Shown here one piece after another: positions 11,090 to 22,616 of a stretch of DNA of 64,000 nucleotides. The translations under genes and the position numbers were made by a program. The notes under the pieces were generated by a model, which was given only the letters and a program-made list of their open reading frames with translations, did no database searches and was not told where the DNA came from. The first letter of the stretch is position 1, and the number at the start of each line of letters is the position of its first letter. Source of the DNA: Dipteris shenzhenensis (taxonomy: Eukaryota; Polypodiophyta; Polypodiopsida; Gleicheniales); the NCBI GenBank assembly GCA_047967505.1, contig CM106540.1; one strand, given 5' to 3'.

Positions 11090-12060
11090 CATCATTTGTT
11101 TCATATCATCTATACACTTTAGTATATTCTATTTTAAATGCCAAGTCCATGCTCTCTCTTCAATTAGTAGGTAGGGAATCAAAACTAGGGTTTAGGGCTT
11201 AGCAGAGCAAAACCCAACAACTCATAAATATTTTGGTGGAAAATTGGAAGATAATATTCCAACCTAAAAATTTACGGTTCTCAGTGAACAATTTCTTTTT
11301 GGATTTTCCTTGAACCCAGGTGATCCAATGGCAATTCTAGTGCATAGGGTTAATTTCTAGCACCAGACAAGCCTGGAAGCATGAAATCCAAAATCATGCT
11401 ACTAGGGCCTAATTTTGTAAAAAATAGGTCTGACACTAGGGCCAACTTTTGGCAAAAAATAGGTCCGACATCCCTATGAATCCATGCAAGACTATACTAT
11501 ATCCAATGTCAAAACATAATATTCAAGCTCTCTTTGTTGCATCCATGCAAAATGTTGTTGTATTGCATACTAAAACATAGTATTTAGATTTGCGGTGCCA
11601 CTTCCATGTAGAACCTTATTGTAACCAATGTAGAAGCCAATGTCCAAAACCACTTTGTTGCATTCTTGTAGGACCTTGCTATAACAAATCCCATGCAAAG
11701 ATTTGGTCTAGAGGGCTTTTGGAATAAAATTTCAGATTATACCCAATGGATGATGAGGGAAATTTTCTTTATGATAGTGTGCTCCATGCTAGTTGAAGAT
11801 AAGTTCATCTTAGAAGCCTACAACACATAGGAAGCTTTCAAAGACCTCATTGGTGTCATTGTTAGAGGAAAATTATAGCTGTACAACCTGTTAGAAATTG
11901 AAATCCCACCTTTGCCTGCAGTCTGCTCTCTAAGCATAAGTCACCCATCCCCATCACTGATCCAAGCGTCTGGCACACATACGCAACTTGGCTCTACGAC
12001 GTCCTGATATGGTCACCACAGAATAGGTCTTCCTTTCTTGGTCCCACCACATCCACCTTA
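11090..12060. other. Unannotated interval
   Basis: No supported gene. A repeated phrase (CCATGTAGAACC/ CTTGTAGGACC with TTGTTGCATTC) between 11470 and 11690 suggests an old ~70-bp local duplication. Confidence 0.4.
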
Positions 12061-12069
12061 GTCACGGCA

Positions 12070-12890
12070 CAAAATGTGTAGGTTGCATTGCATCGCCTCC
12101 ACTATCAGAAAGCCTAGGACCATGAGAGACTACGGACGAAGTACTTTGCACACGGGTAGGGGAACTTGGCCACAAGCCTGGCAATACTCTACTATGGGAG
12201 TTTCACTATTCCAGCTCGCTTATGGGTACCGTCCCATGGCCCCAAAAGATGTAGTAGTTCTGGTCAGCAAAGTGGCAATATCACCAATAGGGCGCTCCTT
12301 CCATGAACAATGGGTAGCTCGATGGCGATTGTGCACAAGAACCTTGAAAAGGCACAAGCGAGGATGAAGAAATACTATGACTGTAAGGAGACCATAAGAA
12401 GCACCACGTGGAGTACAAGGAAGGGGACCAGGTCTATCTAAAAATTGACCCCAAGCAGTTCACTTACCCAAGCAAAATCACAGATCGATTGGCTAGGAGC
12501 TACGACAAAACTGTCAAGATTTGGCGGCGGGTCAGTACTTTGGCGTATGTGCCGGAGCTACCCCACACTACCACGTGCATCCAAATTTCCACATGTCCAT
12601 GCCAAAGACTGTGCATGAGGACACATATCCCGAAAGATCCCAGAAGCCATGTGGGCCAGTCCTACTCGTGGATCGAGGTGAGGTAGAGAAACTAGAAGCC
12701 ATTCTCGCCCATTGGGATCGATAAAACCAATGCGTCGCAAATCGAATCTTCCTTTGCAAGTGGAGGTCTCCACCTGAGAGTTCAAATTTGTAGCAGTCTA
12801 CCACATCACTATGGCAGCTCCAAGAAGTGATGATAGATTACAACAGCCACCACCCCTTCCCCAAATTTGGCAGGGGTTGGAAAGGGGGGG
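12070..12890 (+). pseudogene. Ty3/gypsy integrase C-terminus with chromodomain-like tail, degraded
   Basis: Readable pieces in shifting frames: MAIVHKNLEKAQARMKKYYD (about 12315-12380), VEYKEGDQVYLKIDPKQF (12408-12460), LWRMCGATPHYHVHPNFH region (12540-12600) and VDRGEVEKLEAILAH (about 12665-12715). This is the order of the integrase tail (ARMKKYYD, GDxVYLK, HPxFHVS) followed by a chromodomain-like EVEAILDHR block, typical of plant chromoviruses. Several frameshifts and stops are present. Reverse transcriptase and protease are absent, so this is a 5'-truncated relic. Confidence 0.75.
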
Positions 12891-13490
12891 TGTGTAACGG
12901 TGTCCAGCTATTGACAAGGGATCCCCCGGCCTTGAGATCCAAGCAATCCTCTCCTTCTCGGTCGACTCAACAGCCCTGCAAGCTCATCGAGCCATGTGGT
13001 GGCCACATGGCATGTCTACCGCATTTGCATGGCGCCCAAGGTCCAAGACCCCAACCATAGTCTGACATCTGGCACATGTGGCACCACCTGGAGGAGCAAA
13101 GGATGTGGCATCAAAGAACAGTCTACAGGAGACCTAGGAGCATGTGCAAATCCATGTACATGGCACCAACACCAAATGGCCTGAGCAGAATTACCAATAG
13201 TCTGTGGCTATGGGCACGGGATACAAAGGCCACGATTGCAATTATGAGGCACCTCAGAAGTGGAGTGTGTGGCCCTTGGGGGAGATCTTGAATGAGCTCT
13301 TTGGATGACACGTGGCAGCCCAGGACCATAGGGCAGATCTGTATTGTGATCCAAATGTAGGATATCGATGGTTGGAGTTGAGATGGATCGTGGATGTCTC
13401 ATTCACATCCAACGGCTCCTCGACGATCTAACACGGACCAAATCGCCAAATGAGGAATCACCATTTAGAGTTCCAAAACTCTGAAAGGTG
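12891..13490 (+). mobile_element. 3' LTR of the gypsy relic, right end uncertain
   Basis: A polypurine tract (TTGGAAAGGGGGGG, 12877-12890) is followed at once by TGTGTAACGG, a normal gypsy LTR start. GC content is higher than its surroundings until roughly 13.49 kb. The right boundary is not defined: there is no second LTR to compare and no target duplication was found. Confidence 0.55.
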
Positions 13491-13568
13491 TTCATTAACA
13501 CCATTAGTAAGTCTTGGAGATTTTATAGGTCTCTCATGGTAAATTAATCTCATGTATGGACCTTTACT

Positions 13569-13682
13569 ATATATATATATATATATATATACATACATAC
13601 ATACATACATACATACATACGTGTGTGTGTGTGTGTGTGTAGATATATATACAGATATAGATACACACACACATGTATATAC
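13569..13682. repeat. Compound microsatellite (TA)n(CATA)n(GT)n
   Basis: (TA)n at 13569-13591, (CATA)n to about 13620, (GT)n to 13640, then imperfect (GATA/CACA) words. Confidence 0.95.
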
Positions 13683-13689
13683 AATTTTT

Positions 13690-15060
13690 CATGGATTTAA
13701 ATTATTAACAATCTAAGGAAAAGTTAAGTTTTTAAATGAGGATTCTTCAAAATAAAGATGTATACTACTAGGACTTTTGCAACATAGAGAATTATGTTTC
13801 TTTGTTTTTGCATTATTAGTAAATGTAGTGCTAAAAAGCAAACTTTTGGTTTGGGAAGGATATTTTCATAAAGTTGAATTTTTTAATAGAACTTTAAGTA
13901 TAGAAATGAATTTGGATGGTGTACCAGTGTATGTAAGACGTTACGGCGCAAGTATTATGGATGACTATTGTGGGTTGCTTCAAATGAATATTTATATGAG
14001 TGTGACACAAGGTAGGCTATCAAATAGATGGTAAGAGTGGAGTTCTTTGTAGCATTGAGATGAGGGATTATGAGAGCATAAGTTGGATAACTAGTTATAG
14101 ATAATTATGATTGCTATTTTTTTGCACTCAGTATGCCTTGGGGAATTAGTCAAAGTAGCATCCTACCAAAAGGGGTGTTCTTTGATAGGTTGTTCCTTCC
14201 TTTCATGCCATTGCATTAATATGTATCTTCCCATCAAAGTTGCACTCCGTTTCACTCATGCACACCCTTTGCACTTAGCTTACAAACACCAATCACTCAT
14301 TATGATGATGAAGATCCATGGTCACAGGGCAATGGAGATGTCACAAAAAAGGAAAGTTGATAGTTTTAAAATGAAGCTAACGTTGTAATATCAGAATTCA
14401 AGGATTGAATGGAAGGGGCAATTATTAGAATTTAATGAAGTCTAACTATGCTATGCTAAGAAACTCAATTCTTTTATATATTTTGATAAATTCCTCAAAA
14501 TGCAATGATGTAAAAAGAGGGAATGCCTAATTTTTAAAAAATCTATTAGTTTATATAATTGTATTTAATCTCAACTAAAAGCATATGGGTGTTAGTCAAT
14601 TCTATGGTTTGTGACTATGTTTGAATGTGTTTAAATTTGGTTGAATATTATGTGGAAATGACAATGGGCTACATTGATGTATGGGTTTATTAGTGGAAAC
14701 ACACATTTCATTAATTTTGGACTTTGCAATGTCCAGATCCATTACTTTTGGACAAAGTTTTTACAAAAAAACCACCATTGAAAAAAAAAAGTGAAACAAA
14801 AAAAGTCAAATTAAATTATGAAATTTAACGTAAGAATATTTTCTTTCCTTGTGCTCACTCCATGTAAAAAACAAAGAGCTATGCAATCCTCAATGAGTGA
14901 ATGACAAGTGCTGTGTGCGAGTGGATTACTGTGATTGATAAGCATTGTGTGCAAGTGTAATACTGTGAGCAATTTCAAACCCATGGGTGGCCTTTAGGTA
15001 GGGTGGGAAACCTCATGGATTGTGTCACCCAAAGAGATAAAACATAACACATACAAGGTT
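13690..15060. other. Unannotated AT-rich interval
   Basis: Frames at 13777-14034 and 14107-14388 show no motif, codon bias or splice context that would support a gene. A short duplicated phrase (GTGCTGTGTGCGAGTGGATTAC / GCATTGTGTGCAAGTGTAAT) lies near 14910-14965. Confidence 0.45.
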
Positions 15061-15072
15061 GAAGCCTCTCAT

Positions 15073-15421
15073 TGTGAAGAGAGTGGGAGAGAAGTAAGGA
15101 GTCTCACTTGCAGCTTTCTCACATACACAATGGGGGAATACACACAAAGGTGGAGGCTGAAAACAGTTTTCCTCTTCTTAGTTGTGAAAGCCAAAAGACC
15201 TCTCTCTCTTAGTACAAAAGGAATATATGTGGGTCTCAAACCAAACTCAGCTAACCTAGGTGACATACTAACTGAGCCACTAACTAGAGTACATAAAGAT
15301 AGCTATCATCCAGCTATTATTCATGGGCGGTGTACCAACCGCATCTGCAGCTAACAAGCCGGTGACATAGATGCACAACGGTCACCCTGGCATATCACGA
15401 GTGGAGCTCGATATCTCAACA
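15073..15421 (-). mobile_element. 3' LTR of truncated Ty1/copia element
   Basis: 349 bp, TGTTGAGATATC...CTTCACA on the minus strand. It is about 95% identical by eye to the LTR at 57039-57398, apart from an 11-bp deletion. A purine-rich tract (CTCGAGGGGGAG) precedes it on the minus strand, which makes it the 3' LTR of a minus-strand element. Confidence 0.85.
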
Positions 15422-15424
15422 CTC

Positions 15425-15840
15425 CCCCTCGAGCTCAATCCCAATTCCTGCACACCAAGTAGGTCTCTGAACTTGTGCAGCTTCTATGTGTCCAATGCCT
15501 TCGTGAATATGTCAGCTACTTGATCCTCTGTGCTGACATAAACTAGATCAATAAAACCTACTAGAACCTTCTCCTGCACATAGTGATAATGCACCTCAAT
15601 GTGCTTTGATAGACTGGGTTATTTGCCAAGTGTATACTGCTCATGTTGTCATAATAAATGACAACTAGCCCATCTATAGACTGATGCATATCATAAAGTA
15701 GCTTACACAACCAAGCTACCTCACATGCAGCCATTGTTGCACCCCTGTACTCAGTCTCTGTGCTCGATAAGGCAACTATAGGCTATTTCTTACTGCTCCA
15801 AGTGACTGTAGCACTCCCAAAAGAAAACATAGACTACTAG
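15425..15840 (-). pseudogene. Ty1/copia RNase H fragment
   Basis: Minus-strand reading gives VALSSTETEYRGATMAACEV, then YYDNMSSIHLANNPV, HIEVHYHYVQEKVL and STEDQVADIFTKAL, followed by KLHKFRDLLGV and the polypurine tract. These are the standard RNase H blocks of Ty1/copia. In-frame stops and a small deletion after the NNPVY block break the frame. The fragment starts abruptly near 15840, with no reverse transcriptase upstream. Confidence 0.9.
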
Positions 15841-15849
15841 AGTGACTTC

Positions 15850-17780
15850 ACCATTGGTAGAGAGTGTTTTAGATGCCATCAGGCATGTGTGCATGCATGC
15901 TTGAACTCGTTCTACAATTTTAGCTCTACGTTACTATGTTAGGAGTGCATTGGGAAGGTAATGTGATATAGATATGATCAATAAGCCTACTATTCAGATT
16001 GAGAGATTCATGGACTACGCTTAGATTTTAGTAAGCATCTATTCATCAAACTTATCAAATATGGGAATTATGCTTGTGGTATTTTGCACTCAAGTGGCTA
16101 CTTTTTTTATGACCTGACTCTTTTTTCGAATGCTTTACATAGTGTTAAGGTAGCAAACACCAAAAAAGCATGTGCTTTTTCTCTCTGGAAATCTCCTAGC
16201 GAATTTTTCTTGTATCGATCTTGTTCCTCCGATTCCTCCTTGTACTAGTCCTCGTCCTCCAATCCCTCTACATACTCCAACCCCTAGTGTGAAGGGAAGC
16301 TATCAGGAGCAAAAGCTTGGGTTGCAAGAGGTTGACTCGATTGCAATCACAGGAATTCATTTATGAGGTCTTGAAAAAAAATCCTAGGAAACAACGACTC
16401 ACTCTCCGATGAAAGAGAGATGCATGCAAATCCAATAGCATTCTAGGATTATATTGCAAATTAGGCTCTTTTTAGATCATAGGTAGCTTGAATATTGCAG
16501 CTTAAATATCGAAGCTTTCTCACCATTCTTGCAACTTGTTCAATGGCTGAAGCTCAGTTTATGATGGCTATGGATTGTTCAATGGCTGAAACTCAGGTTA
16601 TGATGGCTATAGATCCAAACCTCACTTCGATGTGATTGACAAAGGGATGTGCCTCTGGGCCAACCTCGAAAGTTAGAGCTTTCAAGGATTTCAAACCTCA
16701 AGAACTCCTTCAAAGAATTCCTCTGAATGTGTAATGGCTTCTGACTAATTGGCGCTTCCAAGCTAAATCATTTGGTTGAAATTTCCCTCTACACCATTGT
16801 GAGGGAAAGCATTGCACTCATGTTGGGTTGTTCTGGTGAAGAACATAGGGAACAAGAGTTAGACTATTGGCCTTCTCGTCGCTAGGATTGATATAGAATT
16901 CGCTTGGCTATTTGTTTACTATGGTATTCAAGTTGTTCAGCGGCAGGCTTATTGTGTAATTTCTTATTTTATTTATCCATAAGTATCTAATGCTATTCTA
17001 TGTTTGTCGACTAGAAGACCAAGATGGAGATCATGGGCCATGTCTCACAAGGTTTGCTCATACACTCTCGTGACGTAACAAACATTCAAAAAGGTACACC
17101 AGCTTAGCTGTGGACCAAAACTAATGGATCGATGGATCATTATACTAATACATCATGAGAGAAGGGCCCATTCCTAGTTTTTAGCTCTCAAAGAGGAAGC
17201 GCACAACCTCTCTAACCACACTATGTGTGGCTCTATAATATTATATAAATAAGCTCACATTAATTTAATACTAAGAAACTGCACTCAAATATCCAATCTC
17301 AACTCTATCATATGTTGATTACTTTATTCTTGTTGCTTTAATGTGGAGATTGTAGCAATAAGTGGTTTTTTTTTGCTAGAATGAACCATTGAAGGACCGT
17401 CGCATGGATCGCATCTCTCTTCAAGACACGTCTTGGTATAGAAGAGGTGATCTGCTATGGCGATCTCTGAACATCAAAAAACATTTCCTCCCATAACCCT
17501 TTGGTTACCCCCCGCCCTTTTAAGTAGGCATTGCTAGTTGGAAAATGAATTTGTGAAGGTTGTTCGTATGGTGATTACGGAGCTTAATGAGGTGTTCATA
17601 TGATTAAGGATAAGGAAGTAACTGCATCTTGCCTCTATGGGATATCACAGGTAGAGAGTGACTTAGTAGGTAGGGAATGGTTGGATAATGTTCAAGTAAT
17701 ATGGTAGTCAAGTTGTCCATGTTTGACCTTCAATAAGGTGTATACATGCTACAAAAGCATAAAGAAAAAAGGTTCAAGCA
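15850..17780. other. Unannotated interval with one small tandem duplication
   Basis: Nothing coding can be supported. A ~40-bp tandem duplication (TTCAATGGCTGAA, CTCAG, TTATGATGGCTAT) lies at about 16538-16613. Confidence 0.5.
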
Positions 17781-17782
17781 TT

Positions 17783-17825
17783 GGGTTTTGCTATGTGGGC
17801 ACTAAGTGTCCACATAGCAAAACCC
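17783..17825. repeat. Near-perfect 20-bp inverted repeat with 3-bp loop
   Basis: Arm one is 17783-17802 (GGGTTTTGCTATGTGGGCAC), the loop is TAA, arm two is 17806-17825. Only one mismatch. It lies ~150 bp past the 3' end of the neprosin-domain gene. Confidence 0.9.
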
Positions 17826-17943
17826 ACATAGTTGAACTTTTTTTTTTGGAAGGTTTTTTTAACTCCTTTTTTCATCATGTTGATATTGCAATTGAGTGAC
17901 ATTAATTCTCTTTTGCTTTTGTAAACGATGGCACTTGTCTACA

Positions 17944-17955
17944 TTTATTTATTTC
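17944..17955 (-). terminator. Polyadenylation signal of neprosin-domain gene
   Basis: Minus-strand AAATAAATAAAT, containing AATAAA twice, lies ~20-30 bp beyond the stop codon at 17973-17975. Confidence 0.5.
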
Positions 17956-17972
17956 CTTGTTTTCCCAACCAT

Positions 17973-20378
17973 TCAAGGGCAATTGGAATTTCGACCTGGG
18001 CCACCAAAGAAGAAATATGTGCCCCATGTTGTGTCACTACCACCTTGAATATCATAGCACTTGGGATCTTCAGCCATTGTTTGTAAATCAGATACATTCT
18101 GAAGGGTGTTCCCTGCATCCACCCACTCCAGATTCCTTATGTAGGCCGCTTCGTTGGAACCAGCTTCTGCAAATTTTCCGCTACCCATTTGTGTTGTTGT
18201 GTGCTGGCCGTTCTGCTCCTGGTTCAGGATTTCTCCTCCCCATTCCAATAAGGTTGCAGAATCAGATAGATGTGTGAAGAGGGATTGAGGCCAATAGCCT
18301 ACCAATTCTCCATTGAATTGCAGCCACCAGTTCCCTGTTCTTAAGTCCTATGCATAGAAATAAAACACATGTGAAGTATTAATCTGTGGTTCTTCTTTAC
18401 TACCTACATGAAAACCGTTGAGCATATCTCCAAAAAGTATCATATACATGAAAATATAGTACAATGTCATTCACATCCTTGATTAGGATCTCACTTTGAA
18501 TACACATAGCGTAAACTCCAATTGCTGACCGTCAATCGTAGATATTGGAGAAAGAGTCCCTCCTACAGCTACATTGTTGCTTGTTTGTACGAACCCAGAA
18601 CAACCCAAATTGTAACATCCTGTCCCGTTGTAATTATTGGCCTGCAAATAAGTTGAATGTGGGGTTACGTGGGGTCTGGCAAATGATGAAGTCAACATAA
18701 TGTGAATGTACTACATGAACTTCCGAGTGCATAGCACAAATCTGACCTTAAACTTCAAAAACAGTACTTGTTGCAGTTTGTGCAGCTTGTCTTATCTATT
18801 ATACTTAGGGCTGTTAATTGTCTATTGTGCCGTGCCGTGCCAATTAAGCTTTTGGTGTCACTATACACTAGCGAGATATAAGATGAAGCAGTGCAAGCAC
18901 AGTGGATTAATTACGGTCTGGTAAACCGGTCAAGTGGTATTAAAGAGGTAGACATGCTATTAAGCATCAACTTACAGTCCAGTATATAAAAAGGCGAGTG
19001 TTGTTGTCACCATACATTGATGGGTAGACCTGTAGCATATAGAATGCATTACGATGAGAATGTATTACTATGGTGAAAGTTTTGAGGTAATGAAAAAAAT
19101 GACAGAATGCATTACTAATGCATTCACAAGGTGAAAGTTTTGAGGTAATGAAAATATAGGAGAAGTGTGAAATTCTGTTTGGATATAGTAAAGAGGGATA
19201 CTGCATACTTGCCAGCCCGCCTCTATAGTGTTCAATTCACTACCAGAACCCGCCAAAACCCACCATTGGGCAAGGCTAAATTCGGTGGTGAACTCCACAT
19301 TGGGGTTCCATAAGTTGAAGGTTGCTTGTGTGCCATAATACGCTTGCTCCCCGTTGGCATACCCATAAGAATGCTACATACACCGCGCAAACCGGGAAAA
19401 AACTCAGTAATCTGAAACGAGACCTTGATTGACTGTCATAATGAATCACGGAATTTTAATTTTTTTTTCGTCAAAAAAGGTAGGTCATAGACATATCTAC
19501 AGGTGCAAGCTGTCTGACCACAGACCAAGAATGTTCATGAAAACTTTGCAGCTCCAGTATAAGTACCTAGCAGCTACACTCACCTGGTGATCAACTCCTC
19601 CAACAACCTGAGGAGCTCCGTAGAACTTGTGGCCGTAGAGTCTTGGTGAAGAACCCGTTCGTAGGATATCATCAATCGTAATGCGCCGAACAGGAATCGT
19701 GCCGTTGGGGCACTTCCCATTTTTCTGCCATAACTGATAGGCTTGCCTCGTGTGGTGTCGAGTAAGAGACTCGGATCGATGAGGAAAGGTGGAAGGGGCT
19801 TCCTGCCAAGGAAGAAGCACGCAAGCAAAGCTGGTCTTTACTGTCGCACCTTCTTATTCGAGACACCATAGTTTAACGTTTTGAGGACAGAAAGCGAACG
19901 TCAACCAAGTGAAATGCTCAGGCTGACGCGCTAATTACTAGTGTTTTAGTGTTAGTTCCCAGTATCTACCTGAAGCTTGTGGTCTTTTAGTAAAGGGTGG
20001 TCGAAGGCCAGCTGCGTGGAACGGGTTACGCAGTCTATTGTATCTCCGTCGGAACTCTGCACGGCAGGCGCGGAGTAAATACTGCTTGAGCTCGAGCATA
20101 ACAAGACATTCTCAATCTTGCATTAGATGGGGTGGCATTTTCGTGAATCATCCTTAAGAGTTATAGTATACACATATATGCATGATAATCATAATTACCC
20201 GGATGGTCTTCACTGCAGGCTTATTCAACTTGTGAAGATGGTCTTCGATGCTGGACATGTCCACTTCCTCGACCTTACTGCGACTGCGAGCCCAGGCTAA
20301 ACGAGGAAAATTGCAGCAAAGTATCCAGAGAAGTATAACATATAAAGGAACATACAGAGGACGGAGAAACTGTCCCAT
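17973..20378 (-). CDS. Neprosin-domain (DUF239) secreted glutamic-peptidase-like protein, seven exons
   Basis: Exons on the minus strand: 20378-20199, 20056-19970, 19835-19584, 19373-19209, 19029-18976, 18641-18495 and 18347-17973. All junctions are phase 0 with GT-AG introns; together 1,260 bp, 419 residues, no lesion. Residues 1-30 form a signal peptide. An activation-peptide region follows (HLHKLNKPAVKTIR at 47-60, then DGDTIDCV and AFDHPLLKDHKLQ). The neprosin domain shows CPNGTIPVRR, SYGYANGEQAYYG, SELNTIEAGWQVYP, YGDNNTRLFIYWT, GCYNLGCSGFV, GNWWLQFN, LVGYWP, LLEWGGEI, TQMGSGKF and a final FFGGPGRN. Known neprosin is a secreted prolyl endopeptidase with two catalytic glutamates. The likely equivalents here are Glu224 (IEAGWQ) and Glu334 (WGGEI), matched by spacing only. 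The exon 3 acceptor (ending at 19836) is the one that keeps phase and the TSFACV junction. Family length is ~380-420 aa, so this is full length. Substrate unknown. Confidence 0.93.
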
Positions 20379-20620
20379 GATTGACGGGTATTGGTGAAAA
20401 CTGTAACAAGAGGCTAGAGGCTATTTCAGCTGCACTCTCATCTGACAGAACGTCCTCTCCTTACAGAAAGGTAATAGAAGACGACGATCCAAGCATACAA
20501 GATGGTGTATCGTCGATTAAATTTGGCCGCAAAGAGTACTTATTATATATGGTATAGCTGAGGTGGTCGTGCTGGTATTTCTTGCTCCGAGGACTGGATG
20601 AGCACTGTGCTTCAGTAAGG
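20379..20620 (-). promoter_or_regulatory. Probable promoter region of neprosin-domain gene
   Basis: Minus-strand ACCATATATAATAAGTAC near 20535-20553 is a TATA-like element ~165 bp upstream of the ATG at 20378. No other box stands out. Confidence 0.3.
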
Positions 20621-21063
20621 CGCATGGACGTCATCTTCATCGTGACCGAAAGATCATGAATTCGCCTAAATTTCACATGCGATTCAAGAACTGCGATGCT
20701 TTGTCTAATATGGTGCGACCCACGCGGGAACAAGGACATCTTTGCATGGCCGGAGATAAGAGTCCGTCAATGTGTCGTGGTCGATGTACCGTGTCGTGGA
20801 GGGATGATTGAACGCATGAGCGGTGGAAGGGACGAAGGCGACTTGATTGTTGAGGCTTCTAAATCAAAATGTGTCCCTCGATTAGATGGAAGGGAGACTT
20901 GTAAATCAAAATGCGTTCCTCGATTACATTTTAATGAAAGCACGTTTGTAGGCCTTGTAGGGGAAACGAATTTCAAGACCTTTGTACGAAAGGACATCCG
21001 TGGAATAGGCACTCTTAAGCATTTGTAGTAATCGCACTACATTTCAAATGCCTTTTTTCTAAA

Positions 21064-21183
21064 ACTTGGGAGCTCAAATCTTGTATTATGTACATGGCAA
21101 GGACCTCGCTAGCTTAACGCATTTCTCAAATTTGGGAGCTAAAATCTTGTATTATGTAGATGGCAAGGACCTGGGTTAGCTTG
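21064..21183. repeat. ~64-bp tandem duplication
   Basis: TTGGGAGCT(C/A)AAATCTTG, TATTATGTA(C/G)ATGG and CAAGGACCT occur twice, at 21065-21117 and 21130-21182. Confidence 0.85.
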
Positions 21184-21384
21184 AAAACAACCTCCGTTGT
21201 ACGATGATTGGCAAAAATTTTATAGAAGATAAATATGCACGCTCGAGCTATCATTGTAGCCCTGAGGATGTCGCCATCACCCTGAGAAAATGCCTAGGAA
21301 GAACCAATTGCTGACACGGCTCGTAGAAGGTCATCTTGTTGTTGCTATCTGTGACAAAAGGCCCTGAACCTTAATGCTTAGGAC

Positions 21385-21469
21385 ATGCCCATGGGAGGCA
21401 TTTCCCAAAAATCAAGGTGGCGAGCGGCGGCACCTTGACTTACTTTTAGGAAATGCCTCCCATGGGCAT
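21385..21469. repeat. Foldback (imperfect inverted repeat, ~35-bp arms)
   Basis: Left arm 21385-21419 begins ATGCCCATGGGAGGCATTTC and ends AAATCAAGGTG; right arm 21431-21469 begins CACCTTGACTT and ends GCCTCCCATGGGCAT. The spacer of ~11 bp is GC-rich (GCGAGCGGCGG). Arms pair except for a small internal bulge. Confidence 0.85.
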
Positions 21470-21479
21470 TTCCCTCATG

Positions 21480-22615
21480 TCTTCCTTATCTTGTTATGAA
21501 TGCTCATGCGAGGAGTAATTTTTCTATAGATTTTTAGGCTAGAGATCTTATGAAGGCCTGAGCCAAAAAATGTCCACTCTTTATGCCTATCCTGATCAAG
21601 AGAGTTACATGGCCAATCAATAGAACAAAAGAGCCTATCCCACTATTTCTTAAAACCGAAGGGATACATTTCAAATGCCTTTCAAGAACTTATATGTGAA
21701 GATTTACCCTAATTCTCTTTTGAGGTCAATTTAGACATCCACCCTTCTAACCAGAAGCTTATATTTAAGGCAACCCTCTCTTTTTCCTTGTTTCTTATCA
21801 TGGGACTATCCATCAATATGTTTAGGACTTTTCTCTTAGGCCAGGTTCCAAGCAAGTAGAAGCCAAGGGACCGAAATCAACCTGGAATAAAATAATTGGT
21901 TTGAATTCTAGGTCATGTTAACATTGCATAGAATAATTACTTCCAAGCTCATGAGGTTGGATATCTCCCATGTCTGCACCTTCAACCGCAAAACGAAAAG
22001 TTAGACAACCACATGGACAATTTTCTATTTTGATAACATATGAATATGTTCACTTTTATTTCTCTTAGCTTCTGCCCAATGTAACTGCATGTGCGAAACC
22101 TAGCTCCTTGGCTTTTGGTATGTTTGAAATGGCCCTTAGTCATGATCTCTCCACATTTTATTCCAAAATACTCACCATCTTTTTTATTAATCTTTTCTTC
22201 ATCTCTAGCTCGTCGATCTCTTCTTCATACATCTACTTTTATACCCATGGCATTGGTTTTTACATTAAATTATTAAGGAAGGTTGACATATTGTTTTGAT
22301 GTACTCAAAACTATGAGTCTTTATATCATGAACCCCTCTTGGAAATCTCACTTTCCTTTCAGATTCAACTCCATCCATACCTTTAGTGGTTAACTTCATT
22401 ATTAGCTCCATCTTTGCCACACCTATCTTTGTCTCTTTGAAAAGATTACCAACTAAATAAAGGAGATGAAGTTAGAGCTAATGATAGTGGCATCAACGTT
22501 TGGAGTACATCAAAATAATAAAGCAACCCGCGTTCCATCTTGAAAGGTTGAGGCAACAATATGTGAATATAGCACATTTGCCAAAATTTTCAAAACATTG
22601 CAAAATAAGATACAC
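21480..22615. other. Unannotated interval
   Basis: AT-rich sequence with short frames only. The 22130-22290 segment weakly resembles 23050-23170 (CATCTACTTTTATACCCATGG versus ACCTCTACCTTTACACCCATGG), suggesting an older, diverged copy of part of the duplicated unit. Confidence 0.45.
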
Positions 22616-22616
22616 A

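Noticed and set aside
20696-21028. 110-codon plus-strand frame upstream of the neprosin-domain gene
   Set aside because: Contains an internal duplicated segment (AAATCAAAATG(T/C)GT(C/T)CC), no motif, and overlaps a likely promoter region.
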